Assembly (NCBI GenBank): GCA_036873755.1
Contig: JAVTVY010008188.1
Span: 1 to 64,000 of the forward strand
DNA length: 64,000 nucleotides
DNA from: Hanleya hanleyi
Lineage: Eukaryota > Mollusca > Polyplacophora > Lepidopleurida > Hanleyidae
Reading direction: 5' to 3'
The notes below the pieces were generated by a model, which did not search any database, was not told the DNA's origin, and saw nothing but the letters and a program-made list of their open reading frames with translations. Numbering within the stretch: position 1 is the first letter of the stretch; the number at the start of each line of letters is the position of its first letter. A program made the position numbers and the translations under genes. This document shows, one piece after another, positions 32,628-45,480 of the stretch.

Positions 32628-32917
32628 TTATTAAAACAACAGTGCATCACGGGATATTTGTCAGTTTTAAGGCACTGGATTGATCAATTATTTTGTTGTG
32701 AATGAATTCCTGTATTTTCATTGGCTGGTGGATAAAATTAGAAGAACACCCAACCAATCATATACGGCTAGTTTCTTTAATGCTTGATTGCTATACACGG
32801 CTTTTGGCGCACAGAAAACCATTAGTTCGGTGATGTCACAGATAGGTGAGAGTATAACGATTTTCGTTACAGTTGTTTCTTAAATTCATAATAATGTTTT
32901 TTCTTTCCCAATTTCAG
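32628..32917. other. Sequence upstream of the BTB coding exon
   Basis: Probably an intron, because it ends in a polypyrimidine tract and TTTCAG acceptor at 32917. The upstream exon is not identified. Confidence 0.4.
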
Positions 32918-32931
32918 GTACATACCTTCTC

Positions 32932-33191
32932 ATGGCAGAGGCACATGCTCGAGACTGGCAGGCAGAGGAGACGCTGGCGAATTGTAACAGATATATGTTC
33001 GAGAACAAGATATGCTGTGACGTCACTTTTCTCGTGGGTGAGAACGGGACCCGGGTGGCCGCTCATAAATATGTGCTTATTAGTCGCAGTACTGTGTTTT
33101 ACACCATGTTCTGTGGTCCGTGGGCAGGACAAGATGGAGTGGAAATTGAAATACCTGATATTCCCGAGGAAACATTTATTTCACTTCTCAG
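32932..33191 (+). CDS. BTB-BACK-PHR protein, first coding exon (BTB domain)
   Basis: The exon starts after the acceptor TTTCAG at 32917, the ATG lies 14 bases in, and it ends at CTCAG|GTATTT (donor at 33192). It encodes 86 residues plus two bases. The text CDVTFLVGENGTRVAAHKYV and SRSTVFYTMFCG is the core of a BTB/POZ domain of the BTBD1/2/3/6 type, which mediates dimerisation and binding to cullin-3. Splicing to 35793 keeps the frame (LLR|YMYSEE) and gives a complete protein of 446 residues, a little shorter than vertebrate BTBD6-like proteins because the N-terminus is short. Confidence 0.9.
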
Positions 33192-35792
33192 GTATTTATT
33201 TGTGGTAACTCGTCACATTGTACACATCTGGATGGACTTTTGGGAGCAAAGCATTTTTATCTTTCCAAACAGATGAATCGCCACCGGAAGATAGCAACAT
33301 GGCCACTGTGCCAAGTTCACTCAGGACTGACTTTGACCTATTTTCAAAAGGTCAGAGAGGTCAAAATGTAAATAGCATTGTGAAAGAAATATCAAAAGAG
33401 GGCTGGAGTCTCGATATTTGACGCATAGCTTGGCCCTATGAAGGCTTCTATGTCATGTTCACTTCGTACTGACCTTGACCTATGTTCAAAGTTCACAAAG
33501 GTCAAACTGTGAACGTCTCTTGTGAACGCAATATCTAAGGGGAAATAGATCTAGAGCCTTGATATTTGACACAAGACACTGTGCTTCCTTATGAAGGTCT
33601 ATATGACAAAGTTCACTCAGGATAGACCTGTATCTAATTTCAAAGGACACGGATGTCAAAATGTAATATCTCATTAGAAAAGTGTTTTAGTGACTTGATA
33701 CTTGGCAAGATACTTTCTTCTGAAATCCTCTAGGTCAAGTTCACTCCATGCAGACCTTGATCTACCTTCAATGTTCACAAGAGTAATCGTGTAAATTACA
33801 ACACATATAACGGAAGTGGGAAGAGGTGCCGGCATACTGACTTCGTCACATGACTTCACAGAATAGTCTTCTGGTTAACCTATTCTAAAGCACATACCAA
33901 GAATCTAAAGATTCGTGATATGTGTTGTATCTCAGGTACGCTTGTATTGTACCTGTTCATGTGGCAACTTGGATGATATGACCACACGGCCCCTAGCACC
34001 GGCATAAGCGGTATTAGATACAAATCTCGAGAGCTATGATGGAAATGCTCTAACAACTCGTATACTGGTAATTGGTGAGCTGTTTCGCTGTAACAACTCG
34101 TACATTGGAGAATGGTGAGCTGTATCGCCGTCAGATGTAAATGACGGCATCTAACACAAAAGACTAGTCTGTAAGGCCCGATGTCGACCCAGCATCAACT
34201 TCCCACAAATGCCAACATATATCAAAGACCAAATGGTCTGTACAGGGGGCGGGCCTCGGGGACGAAACGTCCACCAGCAGAATCTCGCCATATACAGGAA
34301 AAAATTACAACACATATAAGGGAAGTGGGAAGAGGTGCCGACATACTGACTGCGTCACATGACTTCACAGAATAGTCTTCTGGTTAACCTATTCTAAAGC
34401 ACATACCAAGAATCTAAAGATTCGTGATATGTGTTGTATCTCAGATGCGCTTTTATTGTACCTGTTCATGTGGCAACTTGGATGATATGACCACACGGCC
34501 CCTAGCACCGGAATAAGCGGTATTAGATACAAATCTCGAGAGCTATGATGGAAATGCTCTAACAACTCGTATACTGGTAATTGGTGAGCTGTTTCGCTGT
34601 GACAACTCATACATTGGAGAATGGTGAGCTGTATCGCCGTCAGATGTAAATGACGGCATCTAACACAAAAGACTAGTCTGTAAGGCCCGATGTCGACCCA
34701 GCATCAACTTCCCACAAATGCCAACATATATCAAAGACCAGATGGTCTGTACAGGGGGCGGGCCTCGGGGACGAAACGTCCACCAGCAGAATCTCGCCAT
34801 ATACAGGAAAAAATTACAACACATATAAGGGAAGTGGGAAGAGGTGCCGACATACTGACTGCGTCACATGACTTCACAGAATAGTCTTCTGGTTAACCTA
34901 TTCTAAAGCACATACCAAGAATCTAAAGATTCGTGATATGTGTTGTATCTCAGGTACGCTTTTATTGTACCTGTTCATGTGGCAACTTGGATGATATGAC
35001 CACACGGTAATATTGTCTTGTGAACACAGTATTTAATGGACAACTTGACGTAGAATCTTGATGTTTGGTACAATGCTGACTTATATGAGCCTCTACGCCA
35101 AGTTCACTCTAAATTGACCTTGATTTATTCTCAAAGGTCAGGGTTGTAAAATTGTAAATAGCATTCTGAACGCAATAACTCGATAGCGAGAGGTGGAGAT
35201 TGGATATTTCGCAAAATGCTGCCCTAGGATGATCCATGAAGGCCTCCAGGTCAAAGTCACTCCGGACTGACAATGATCTATTTTCATAGAAAGAAAATAT
35301 GAATAACGGTCCTGTTTGCTTGTGAGCACAATATCTAAGGAACAGCTTGACCTGGGGTCAAGGGACAGCATGACCTGGGGTTAAGGGACAGCTCGACCTT
35401 GGGCTTGGGCCTGGAGATCTTTTCGCACTTTTACAGTGGTATCTAGATCAACCCCATTGATGATCTGTGTTCACAGGTCAAGATGTTAATAGAAGTAATA
35501 TATTCACCTTTGACAATTCTACAATCTTTAGCATTAACACAGTTATAATTTACTGCCTCATATACACACTTATGTAAAGTTCACAAAAGAGCCTTGTCGA
35601 GATAATTTGAGTAGTTACAGTAATCTGTCATATCAGATAGGCTGCCCGGTGGGGGAGATCTGTTAACTACTCAGTTTGTTCAACCTTGTCTGTCTACATT
35701 TCTTATTTCTTAGTAATGTTTTCAAATGCAGCACCACTTAGTGGCCTATATAGCCTCGTCATTTTTTAACATAGACTGATTCAATTTGGCAG
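33192..35792 (+). other. Intron of the BTB gene, filled with repeats
   Basis: The 2601-bp phase-2 intron is bounded by GT at 33192 and AG at 35791-35792. Both ends carry diverged copies of an approximately 130-bp repeat with GACCTTGACCTAT, TTCAAAGGTCA and TTGATATTTG. A 509-bp tandem repeat occupies the middle. Confidence 0.8.
33794..35007. repeat. 509-bp tandem repeat, about 2.4 copies, in the BTB intron
   Basis: ATTACAACACATATAA begins units at 33794, 34303 and 34812; the last is cut off after ACCACACGG at 35007. The copies differ at only a few positions, so expansion is recent. The 64-residue frames that repeat at 34181 and 34690 are not considered genes. Confidence 0.9.
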
Positions 35793-36873
35793 GTATATGT
35801 ACAGTGAAGAAAGAATGGTAACTCCAGAGTCGGCCTTACCACTACTGTATGCCTCCAGGAAATATGCAGTAGTGGGGCTGGAGAAGAGAATCACTACTTG
35901 GCTATGTGCAAACATCACAATGGATACTGTCTCAACCTATCTGAACTTAGCCATTATGTTCAGCGATGACGGATTGGACTTGAAGTGTCTCCGGTTTATC
36001 GACACACATAGAGCTATTTACACTTTATGTTCTCAAGCATTTCAAGATCTGACCCGAGACAGTGTTATGCAAGTTTTGGGCCGGGATTCCCTGGAAATTG
36101 AAGAGAAGGTGCTGTTCGAGGCGGTCATGGAATGGTCTAAATCTGAGTGTATCAGACGTGGATTAGCCCTGGGTGGTAAAACGCAACGAGAAGTTCTCGG
36201 TGACACCATGATCCACCAGATTAGATTCCCTTTGCTTGGGGACGAATATCTCAAGGACACTGTGATGGAAACGGGAATTTTGACTGCTGAGGAAATCGCA
36301 CAGATTTCCCAGGCCACGAAAAAAGACTCGGAACCTGCACTCTGTCGTTTCTCTTCAAAAACTAGAGGTCGGATCCGTGTGATCCTGAAAGCTGTTCGTT
36401 ACCATGGTTACAGCGCATGTAGTCATATACCTGGAGTGTATGATAACGACAATGGGGTGCCGATTTATACAATTGTCGATGACTGTGTTTTCTCCTGTGA
36501 CAGACTGATACTGCTCCATGGGGTCAGTATATATGGTCCAGTCCAAGAGAATGTATCTTGCAAGATGAACGTGACTCTTCTATATGGCAACGAGGCCAGA
36601 GCAGATACTTCGGTCACTGTTCGATCAAGAGGGTCACCAGAACCATACCCTGTCCTCTTCCGTAAACCGATTTACCTGCGACCTGGATTGGGAGTTGAAA
36701 TTTTGGCGTCAATTTCTCTAGATTGTGAAGAATCGTCATTTTATTCTGGATTCGAAGATAGACCAAACATACAAATTAACGGCCATAAATTCACTTTCGC
36801 GCAGCGCTTGGTTCATCAGCACGATAAAAGAGCCATGATCGCGGAGATTCTCTTTTCGGACTCTTCATACTGA
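35793..36873 (+). CDS. BTB-BACK-PHR protein, last coding exon (end of BTB, BACK and PHR)
   Basis: The exon begins after TTTGGCAG (35792) and ends at TGA 36871-36873. Its first residues (YMYSEERMVTPESALPLLYA) finish the BTB fold and enter the BACK domain, including LFEAVMEWSKSECIRRG, a close match in style to BTBD1/2/3/6. From about residue 215 of this exon (IYTIVDDCVFSCDRLILLHG, VSIYGP) a PHR domain begins, as in PAM/Highwire/RPM-1 and BTBD proteins. Such proteins are substrate adaptors of cullin-3 ubiquitin ligases; in vertebrates BTBD6 acts in neurogenesis. Which paralogue this is cannot be told here. All domains look intact. Confidence 0.9.
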
Positions 36874-37195
36874 CGCCTGTATGGAAATTATGCTATTTCA
36901 TAACTATGGTACTCATAACGTACATTGGGGTTCAAACAAGGTTAGTAGATTTGTCACCATTCGCTTGTTAAACCATTTGATTAGGTCCTACACATATATG
37001 CTTTCAAAACATGAAAGCGTAATCGACAACACTGACTGTGCCCTATTTAGAGCATTTCCATAAAGTGAATGCTCTTGTGTTTTCATGAGAAACGGTTCCG
37101 CCGGATCTGCCGCCGCCGCGACTTTAAACGTGAATATCTCTGAAACCGTTAAATATTTTCAGGTCAGACTTTGTGTGCTATCTCCTTAGGCCTGG
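36874..37195. other. 3' region of the BTB gene
   Basis: No AATAAA is seen in the first ~300 bases after the stop. A CCGCCGCCGCGAC stretch near 37109 is the only unusual composition. Confidence 0.35.
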
Positions 37196-37199
37196 GAAA

Positions 37200-38280
37200 T
37201 TTGTCTGATTTTGTTTTGATAGCCGGTGTTCATCACTAGGTGGCGCTGTAGTCAGAGCATATGTAAACCTTTCTCTGACGATTTCGTCTGAATCGCTTGT
37301 TTGATTTCTATGAAATTTCATTACAATGTTCTTGAAGGATAGGCAATGCACTGAAAGGGTTTTGGTTTAGCTGGCATAAATATAAAGGCACGTTTTTTTG
37401 CGAGAAATGATAATTTACGAATTGACTTCAAGAAATATTTAAAAAATTGTTCTATTCAAGGTTGCCAAGCATAAATATACGATTGTTGATGTGATAATTC
37501 CCTTTCGGTGTAAACCAAATTGCCATTCAGCTGAAAATTTTAATTATCTGACTTAACGTCAAAATATCCACAACCATCATCATGATTAAAGTATGTTTCC
37601 ATTGAACTCCTATGTACCATGCCCCTAAGGCTTAGATTTCACCTGCTTGTTTTCTGTGGTATTTGGTCATCACTAAGTGACGCTATAGACACGAATGCAG
37701 GTAAACATGTGTAACATGATATCTTCTAAACAACTTCTTTGATTTCCATGAAGTTTGGGTATGATGATCTTGCAAGATAGGCAAAGGACTGACAAGATTT
37801 TGGTGGTATTGGCGAAATAATAAAGGCGCGTTTTTGCTTCTCAAAATTAGATTTTTTTTTTTCACAAAATGGAAATCTACTTCTTTGAATCAAGGAAAAG
37901 TAATTCTAATTTGCATAACATGAATATAACGTTCCCGGTGTTATAATTCACATTCCTGGAAGGTCAAATGACCATTTTTTTTAAATACGTGAAATCCTTA
38001 TGACTGCAGTCCAATATCTACATTTCCCGGGCCAGATCAGGGGATTTTGCTTCATCAAGTAGTTTCGTGATATTTGTTCACCATTGGGTAGCACTATAGA
38101 CAGTAAACTTATCTAGCACAATCTATTGGCTCTTCATGAAGTTTATCATTGTGATCTTGTTACACAGAAAGGATTTCAAAGGATTGACCTCCCATATGGA
38201 TTTCGCGACCCATCAACATAATGCTTCATTTATATTTCATTTTTCATTCTTTTTTAAAATGCATAATTTTATTAAAGAGG
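37200..38280. repeat. Three diverged copies of an approximately 430-bp repeat
   Basis: Shared landmarks occur near 37228, 37668 and 38080: TTCATCACTA-GTGGCGCTGTAG, then a variant of GATTTCCATGAAGTTT, then GATCTTG-A-GATAGG, and in the first two AAAGGC(A/G)CGTTTTTGC. Divergence is high. This type of multi-copy unit is non-coding. Confidence 0.6.
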
Positions 38281-40300
38281 TAGTAGCGTGATTTTAGTTG
38301 TTCGGGTAAACTGAACAGCATGATCACTTGCAACATTTGCCAAAAGATTTTCAAGTATTGAAATCTCGTATTTCATATAGGGATCAATATTGTCAGATTC
38401 TTCAATTCGGTCTAGTGGAACAACATGAAAATGGGAAATGACTGAGATGACGTCGGATAACGTGATCAGGTATCCATGACGTCACATTAGAAGCCGTCAC
38501 AGTGCGATAAAGTTCTAAGATCGAGTATGACGTTGCAAAGCATCACGCTCGGAATGCCAGTGCGCGTTTTATGACGTCATCTCAGGCACTGGAGCCAAGT
38601 GCAGGTGCTGTTACGTTTTCAGAGAATGTCAGAAGTGTGATTTCAATGCCCGTGATATTAAAAAATGAGGTCACAGAAACACGTTCACCATAGTTGCTTT
38701 CAACTACTGAATAACTTTTATCGAAATATGTTATTTGCTGAATATTTTTTAAATGACGCTTTTACCTCTTTAACATTTCGGTTTAAAAATGGGTTGAAAG
38801 GACATTGGTGCTGCTAGCGCTGGCGAATATGTGGCAATGGAGTATTGACAGCTAAATATATCTAAATCTCGGTCAAATCGGACCCTGCTTACACATAAAA
38901 ATGCTAAAATGCTGTCAGAGAAAAAATGCTGCCATCAGTCACGACGGTATGGTGTGATACTGTAAGGAAAATTATAAGATTCAAGAAATTCCTGTTATTC
39001 TGATCAAATAGATATACTGTAACACTGATATTCAACTTTGCCTTGCAGGCCTACCTAGTGTATGCCTGTATGATGCCCATTCAGATAATAACACCAGAAG
39101 TGGTTGAATAATTGCATAATGCACTTTACATACATGACATAAGGGACTAGAGCTTGTGTCAACAGAGTAAACACTTCCTTTCCAGAATCAGTGCTACTTC
39201 TCTCTGCAATACTGATAATAATTATTTGATCCTGTTCAGTGGTATGGCTATCCAAATTACATTTCTTTAGTCTCATGATGTCTGGAGATGCATTCTGGCA
39301 GTACAATCCCAAAATTATCACTCAGTTAATGATCATTTGTTTTGTTTTTTGTTTTATGTGGAGGTCCCCAGAATCTATTTAAACTCGAAATATGAAATGG
39401 CACATACCATTGCATTTTTATAGCATAGTTACACTGTTAACTATTTTTTAGGCTGAAGAAGTAGAAAGATTTTTGAAGTGGGACTTCTGCATTCCTGCCA
39501 AATCGGAAATTTTTATGAAAATTTAAGTAAAATGGTGTGTTCTGGTGCATTTTGTCAGCATATTTGGACTTTGAAGATAATATGTAATGATGCTTCAAAT
39601 GGAACAAAATTGTCCGTGTCATCTGTCTGTCTGTCCATCTGTCTATCTATCTTTCTCTCTGTCTGACTGTCCATCTTTCTGGTCATATCACATATGCAGC
39701 TGGTGATGGATCAGAAGCCTATTAAAAATGACTGACCTTCACCTGTTTTATCAAGGCTAAATTTAGCATTCGCAATAATTTTTAAAGGAGAGACGATAGG
39801 CTCTCCAAATTCATAACGCATGTGCAATTGGTGACTGACTAGAAGCCTCTCCCAGTTGACTGAACCTATTTTGTCAAGGTTATGTACTTTATATTTTGAT
39901 AAAACATGAAATATAGCCAGGCTTTCTAAATTAATACAACATAAGCAACTGATGATGGACCTGGAGTCCATGAATATTCCTGACGTTGACCTATTTTCGC
40001 AAGATCAAAAACTGTATGTTAAGTCGAAATATGAGTACCATGACACAGTGATAGGTCACACAGTCAGTGAAGGTTCCCTATTTATGTTGAATGTCTTTGT
40101 TGCCTAAGTGCTATTAGCAGCATTTTACAACAGCAACAATTCGCTGACTTCCAGTTGTTTGGCATTTTTATTTGCTGGTATTGTTTTAGATAGAACACAA
40201 CAGCGAATGAATAATGGGTTGAAATCTTCATGATCAAACTTTCGTAGAGAGAAAAAAAGGGGCAATTTGAAATTTTATTTTTATTCTGATATTCATTTTT
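38281..40300. other. Intergenic with a CRE-like cluster and CTGT-type simple repeat
   Basis: TGACGTC-type sites lie near 38449, 38479, 38527 and 38572, two of them in inverted surroundings (TGAGATGACGTC and GACGTCATCTCA). A CTGT/CTAT microsatellite is at about 39625-39675. No supported gene. Confidence 0.4.
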
Positions 40301-40739
40301 TTTTATTTCGACGGGCCCGTGAAACACAAAATAAAGTTGGTGTTGCCTCACACTGGGTTTCGCCCATTGGTGAAGAAATCCCTGCCCAGAGGCACTACTA
40401 CCAGGGATTATTCCTGATTGCTCATCTTCCATGGGTATATGCCCCACACTCCGTCCAAACTGCCACACCTAATAGAGGGTGTGCCCAGATTAGGGAGATA
40501 TAAAGCTCTGTGAGTGCCAATTTATGTGTAAACACATGTATTGGGGGAAATGCTCTTCTCTCGTGTTTCACATGAGCTTTCATTTCATAATGTCCACGAA
40601 TGAAGTTACATGAGGTTATCTCCATTATTATCGGTTCATTCCTCGTGTAAGAAATCACGAGAGAAGTCTAGTAATACATAAGAGGACTGAGTAGATTAGG
40701 GTTGAGGGTGACTCCAGTGATGTAATTTCGTGAGACCCT
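40301..40739. other. Intergenic, no supported gene
   Basis: An open frame at 40267-40503 has no domain or splice support. Confidence 0.35.
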
Positions 40740-41720
40740 TTCTCTTTCCCTCTGTTAACTTCAGTTATAACCCAGTCTTTTACAGACAGCGTAACTCCAA
40801 CTATATACCTCTCTATCTGACAGCGTAACTGCGTAACCAAGGCGATGGACCATTTATTTTTGCTCAGCGTAACAGCGTAACTCTAGCGAAAATAGTCCTG
40901 ACTCCTCTATTTTCCTGAGAATGTAACTTCGGTGAATTGAAGCTTTTTCTAGCGTAACTGCGTAACTTTGTCAGACCCTTTTTATTTACTTAAGCATGAA
41001 TGCGTAACTTCGTTCGATCCTTTTTCTTTTTGTCAACGAAACTGCATAAATAGATGGTGTTCCGCAGTTACGCTGAAAAAAAGAAGAGAAAGGGTCTGAT
41101 GAAGTAACGCATTTACAAGTGAAGATAAAGGGTCTGACAAAGTTACGCAGTTACGCTGAGAAAAATGTTCAATTCACCAAAGTTACGCAGTTACGCTATC
41201 AGGACAAGAAAAGTCTATTCTTGCTGAAGTTACGCAGTTACGCCGAGCAAAAGAGAAAGGGTCTGACGAAGTTACGCAGTTATGCTAAGCAAAAATAAAT
41301 GGTCCATCGCCAAAGTTACGCGGATACACTGTCCGAAAGAGAGGTCTGCTTTAGCTGGAGATACGCAGTAACGCTGAGCAAAAGATAAAGGTTCTGATGA
41401 AGTTACGCAGCTACGCTGAGCATAAATAAATGGTCTATCGCCGAAGTTACGCAGTTACGCTGTCAGAATAAGAGAGGGTTATACAATGTAGCTGGAGTTA
41501 CGCAGTTACGCTGACAAACAAGAGAAAGGGTCTGATGAAGTTACGCAGTTACACTAATCAAAAATAAATGATCCGAAGTTACCCAGTTACGCCGTCCGAA
41601 AGAGATGTCTACAGATGGAGTTACATGGTTACGCTGAGTAAAAAGAGAAGGGTCTGACGAAGTTAGGCAGTTACGCTGAGCAAAAATAAGTGATCCATCT
41701 CTGAAGTTACGCGTTTATTT
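40740..41720. repeat. Two-armed array of AGTTACGCAGTTACGCT repeats
   Basis: Left of about 41050 the motif reads AGCGTAACTGCGTAACT; right of it AGTTACGCAGTTACGCT, so the array is inverted about its centre. The right arm has over a dozen copies separated by three alternating spacers: GAGCAAAAATAAATGGTCCA-type, GTC-GAAAGAGAGGTCTAC-type and GAGCAAAAGAGAAAGGGTCT-type, giving a higher-order period of roughly 175 bp. Each copy is itself a doubled GTTACGCA. Confidence 0.85.
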
Positions 41721-42869
41721 TGAGTATACATGAGGATTGGGGTTTTCACCAACAACGGTTTGAAAACAGTCTGAATAAAAATGAGCGTCTATGAATTGAA
41801 CCGGACTATAGTCTGTACACTCTTGAAATAAAACTCCTGTATTCCTGTGTCAGTTGCTGGGGCTCCAATACATGGGGAGACGTCAAGGTTGGTTAAGATG
41901 CAGGCATTATGCCTAGTCATTATTAACATAGCAACCAACCGTGTTCAGGCAAAGGTCAATGTTAGATAAGTTGTTACCGATGCGTTGTTTGGTCAATGAG
42001 GATTTAGCCTTATGTCTACATGTATGTTAACAAACCCTGAGGTTTCAGGACAAAGAACAGTTATCCTCCATTATCATGATTATAGCACTGAAAATCAGGA
42101 ATACACCTTGGGCCACGCTGCAGACGACCTCGTTGTCAACGGTTGTGTTTACACATAATCCTCTACCATTGTCTACGGGCAAAGTTATCTGGTCTTCAGT
42201 ATAATGCTGACAAAATACGGACCACAGTTTGAAGGCGGGTCTTGCCATAGTCAGCAAATCAGATGTAACTTAAGGCAGTACAATCTGATAATGGGAACAC
42301 TATATATGATGTACTGGGATCTACTTTAATGACGTCGCGAGTTGGACGTCCTGGGATCGAAACCAGACACTTATGTCATGAAAGTGGAGCTTGTTGCTTC
42401 CTCACTTAACTAAAACGATAGATCGAGGACTGGTTGGCCCAGTTTCGGGATATGTGAGTGAATGACGTGTATTGCTGATAAACTTGATGAAAGCAATGTT
42501 AAATCCCATTCACTCACTTCAATAATGAGAGTTGTGACCAATTGATTGCCACTTGGACTGGTGTAATCAGGCAGCTGGTTTATCTGGGACCCATTACTCA
42601 CAGGGCCGAGCGGTGCTCCAAGCATTGCAGGCGTTCGTTCTGAAATTGAGGCCTTCTCCCAACCAAAATTATGGCTCAGAACAGTCTGAAAATCATGACT
42701 AGGGGATCTATAACCAGATTTATAGGATACATATATAAGCGTCTGTATAGCTGAAACCCATGTTGGCCTACCGGTATACCATTCCTACCGGTATACCATT
42801 TTGACCCAACGATTACTATCATAATATTTAGTTTTCTCATGCCAAGTTTCTGTTTTAATTCTCATTGCG
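41721..42869. other. Intergenic, no supported gene
   Basis: A doubled CTACCGGTATACCATT lies at about 42768-42800, and GTGAGTGAATGACGTG near 42452 resembles the dispersed gastropod repeat. No coding region is recognised. Confidence 0.4.
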
Positions 42870-43453
42870 TTTTGATACGCCCGCGAAAAAACGACTGTGA
42901 ATGACAATTTCGTCATTCTGTTTGTCCGTCTATATATCATTGACACTTTATTATTTAGTAGCACTTTTTGCGAGTGGTGGATACTTAAGAGCGAAGTGTG
43001 GCTTGTCAAACTTGAGGTCAAAGACCAAGGTTAGTATTGTCCAAAAATCAGGTAATCATTACAAATTGCAATTTTTCAATGGCTACAAAAGTAAAGGGGG
43101 ATGAACCAAAATTTGTGGCTCAGGAGGTCCTGTTACATCTGTGTAGACATCCGGTGTATAGCTGACACGAAGCGTGTTGATCTTGAGAGTTCATACTTCA
43201 TGTAAGGTTCACGAGACAATGCATACAATAGACAAGTCTGGAGACAACAATGTGTCTAGACTAGAGCATTTCCAGCAGCACAAAGACTCAGACAATAGCC
43301 CCTACATGAAGTATCTACACACTTAAAACTAAAGTGTTGAAAGTTACTCGTAAAGTGTTGAAATAACCCTTTAGGTATGTCCACAGGGACAACACTTAGA
43401 GAGCAGTCCCTGTGGACACACTTAACGGGTTATTTCAACACTTTACGAGTAAG
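42870..43453 (+). repeat. Segment X, present again in inverted orientation at 49424-50003
   Basis: Near-identical inverted copies about 580 bp long. The open frame at 42901-43104 is shared by both copies but has no domain. The right part overlaps the hairpin element at 43317. Confidence 0.9.
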
Positions 43454-43481
43454 TTTCAACACTTTAGTGTTAAGTGTGTAC
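43317..43481. mobile_element. Hairpin MITE with arms of about 70 bp
   Basis: TACACACTTAAAACTAAAGT at the left is mirrored at the right; AAGTGTTGAAATAACCC and TCCACAGGGAC occur in both arms. The loop is about 17 bp. Part of it is carried along in the inverted copy at 49424. Confidence 0.8.
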
Positions 43482-44060
43482 CATCTTGAGGTATGTCTGC
43501 CTGACCTATGGAGGCAGATAAAGCTTTGAAAACTTTGTTGCCATGGTAACGGATTTTGGGCTTATTTGCATGGCAAAGACAGATATTTCCATAAATTCGA
43601 TGCTCAAGTGTGACGTGTATCATGCAAATGAGGTTTATGAGGGCAGAGATGGAACTTTAAAACATGATTTTTTCAAGAGAAGTGCAATTCCCGGAAACCT
43701 TCATTTCAGAATTCATGGTGTATTTGATCAACACAGTGGCTCTTGAACAAACAATAGGATTTTGCTTCTATTTAAAAAAATGTACGTATACCGATCTCGC
43801 TTTTGTGGAAAAATAAGGGATAAAACACTATGCAGTACACACTAGATAATGCCTACACGCACTTGACGAAAATCATACTTTACGAGTTACGGTATCTTCA
43901 TGTGTGACTATCGACCGAAGATATAAATAATGGATATAAGCATAACTTGGTGGCTGTGAGACACGTGCTGATCAGTTAGGGTTTGGTTCTCGTCGATCTT
44001 CATATATTTAATCCACGCGTTGTATAGTTCAGGTGAGAAATTAGACGAGAACAGTAAAAT
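43482..44060. other. Intergenic, no supported gene
   Basis: Nothing recognised; the frame at 43543-43746 has no domain. Confidence 0.4.
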
Positions 44061-45002
44061 ATAGGGAAGATTTGGATACAGTGGGACATAGGGCACAGTT
44101 GGACAAGCCGTCTAGCTCCTATGTCAAGGATAGGAAGCACATTATACTATTATCAGCAGAAAGCCGCCACCCCCATACGACGTCTATATTCATTACAAGT
44201 GAAAACTATCATTGGTATAAATTATGGACACAAAAATTGTTTTTGAACAGCCCAAGTAAATTTTTAGAATGATATTTTGTTATATCAAGTTTTCAGCAGT
44301 ATTTTGATGTTGTTTTGTTACTACTGAGAGAGGATGGACAAAGGTAGCCTTCAATTAAATTATATTGATTTATTATATCAGATGCAGGTATTAGTTTTTT
44401 TCTATTAAACGGTATATATCATGCACCCGGGGCAGATTGGGACACTTTTGCCGGGACACACTGGGACAATAGTAATCAAATGGTAAAATTTACTTTCATC
44501 GTAAGATGCTATTGATGTGCATTATTTTGTTTCCTAGATAGTATTAATGGCTAGTCCTAACAGAGTTAGTGAGTTTAACACTTTCAAAGCCAAATACTTT
44601 CACTGGCATGAGAATCAAACAATTTGGCCTCTTGGAAATATTTTATGCAAAGCAGAGGTCTAAAATTGTCTTAACCATCTCTGTTGAATCGTCTAAAACT
44701 CCCATGAAACAAATAGTATATACATGTACTTGATATAAAATGTATTTTGGTTATTGTCCCACCGCACAACAGTGGGTGTCCCAGTGAACCCATATCCGGG
44801 GTAAACTGGGACACTTTATTTTTTACTTTTTAAAAATGAATTCTGGAGGAAAGTATAACAGATATTTCAGAATTTTTGTTTGATTTTGACATAGTAAGTA
44901 TTAGTTATAACCAGAGCCTAGAAGGCTACTCTACGAGACAATAATAGCAGACATTTTTGCAAAAAAGGTGAAAAATGTCCTAGTCTACCCCAATCACCCC
45001 TA
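44061..45002. mobile_element. MITE-like element with GGGGAGATTGGGGTACA-type ends, copy 2
   Basis: It matches 7344-8287 along its length with moderate divergence (for instance CAAGCCGTCTAGCTC and GCAGAAAGC). The ends here are GGGAAGATTTGGATACAGTG and a mirrored CCCCAATCACCCC, each next to TA, which would fit a TA target site. Its right 260 bp was duplicated to about 50000-50265. Confidence 0.75.
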
Positions 45003-45480
45003 GCGCGTTCACATGATACAGACATGATCTAATTAACCCTCAGATGATTCGCATGCATGGATACCCTCTTGCATTGAACCCGCCTGGCGATGAGCCCAAA
45101 ATTTCTTGCCAGCCGGCATATTTTTTAGATCGAAACCCAAGGCCATGCTTACGTCTCAGGTCAAAAGCGACACTGTAAAACACTGTTCTGATGGAAGTCG
45201 TTCCCTCCTATAAATAATGAGTCAACGAGTCATCCTTCCCACAGCGCATGCACCATTTCGCAGGCTCATTTATCATCCCTGCCTCCAATAGCGGAAGTTG
45301 ACCTTTACCACATTGCAATGACGTATAGTGGAAATCCCACGTAGTATAGGCTCTGGGGGGGTTTCTGTGTACATCTCTCTTTTACAGCAAAACTTGGTAT
45401 TTTCCTGTTCTGTATGTTGAGACCCTTGGAAAAAGTTTGGGTAACACTCCCAGATCAAGTACGTTTTTTTCTGCACAGCC

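Noticed and set aside
40740..41720. A CRISPR array
   Set aside because: The repeats are short, the spacers recur in three types, orientation reverses at the centre, and the genome is eukaryotic.
42901..43104. 67-codon frame repeated in inverted orientation at 49727-49972
   Set aside because: It is conserved only because the whole segment was recently copied; it has no domain.
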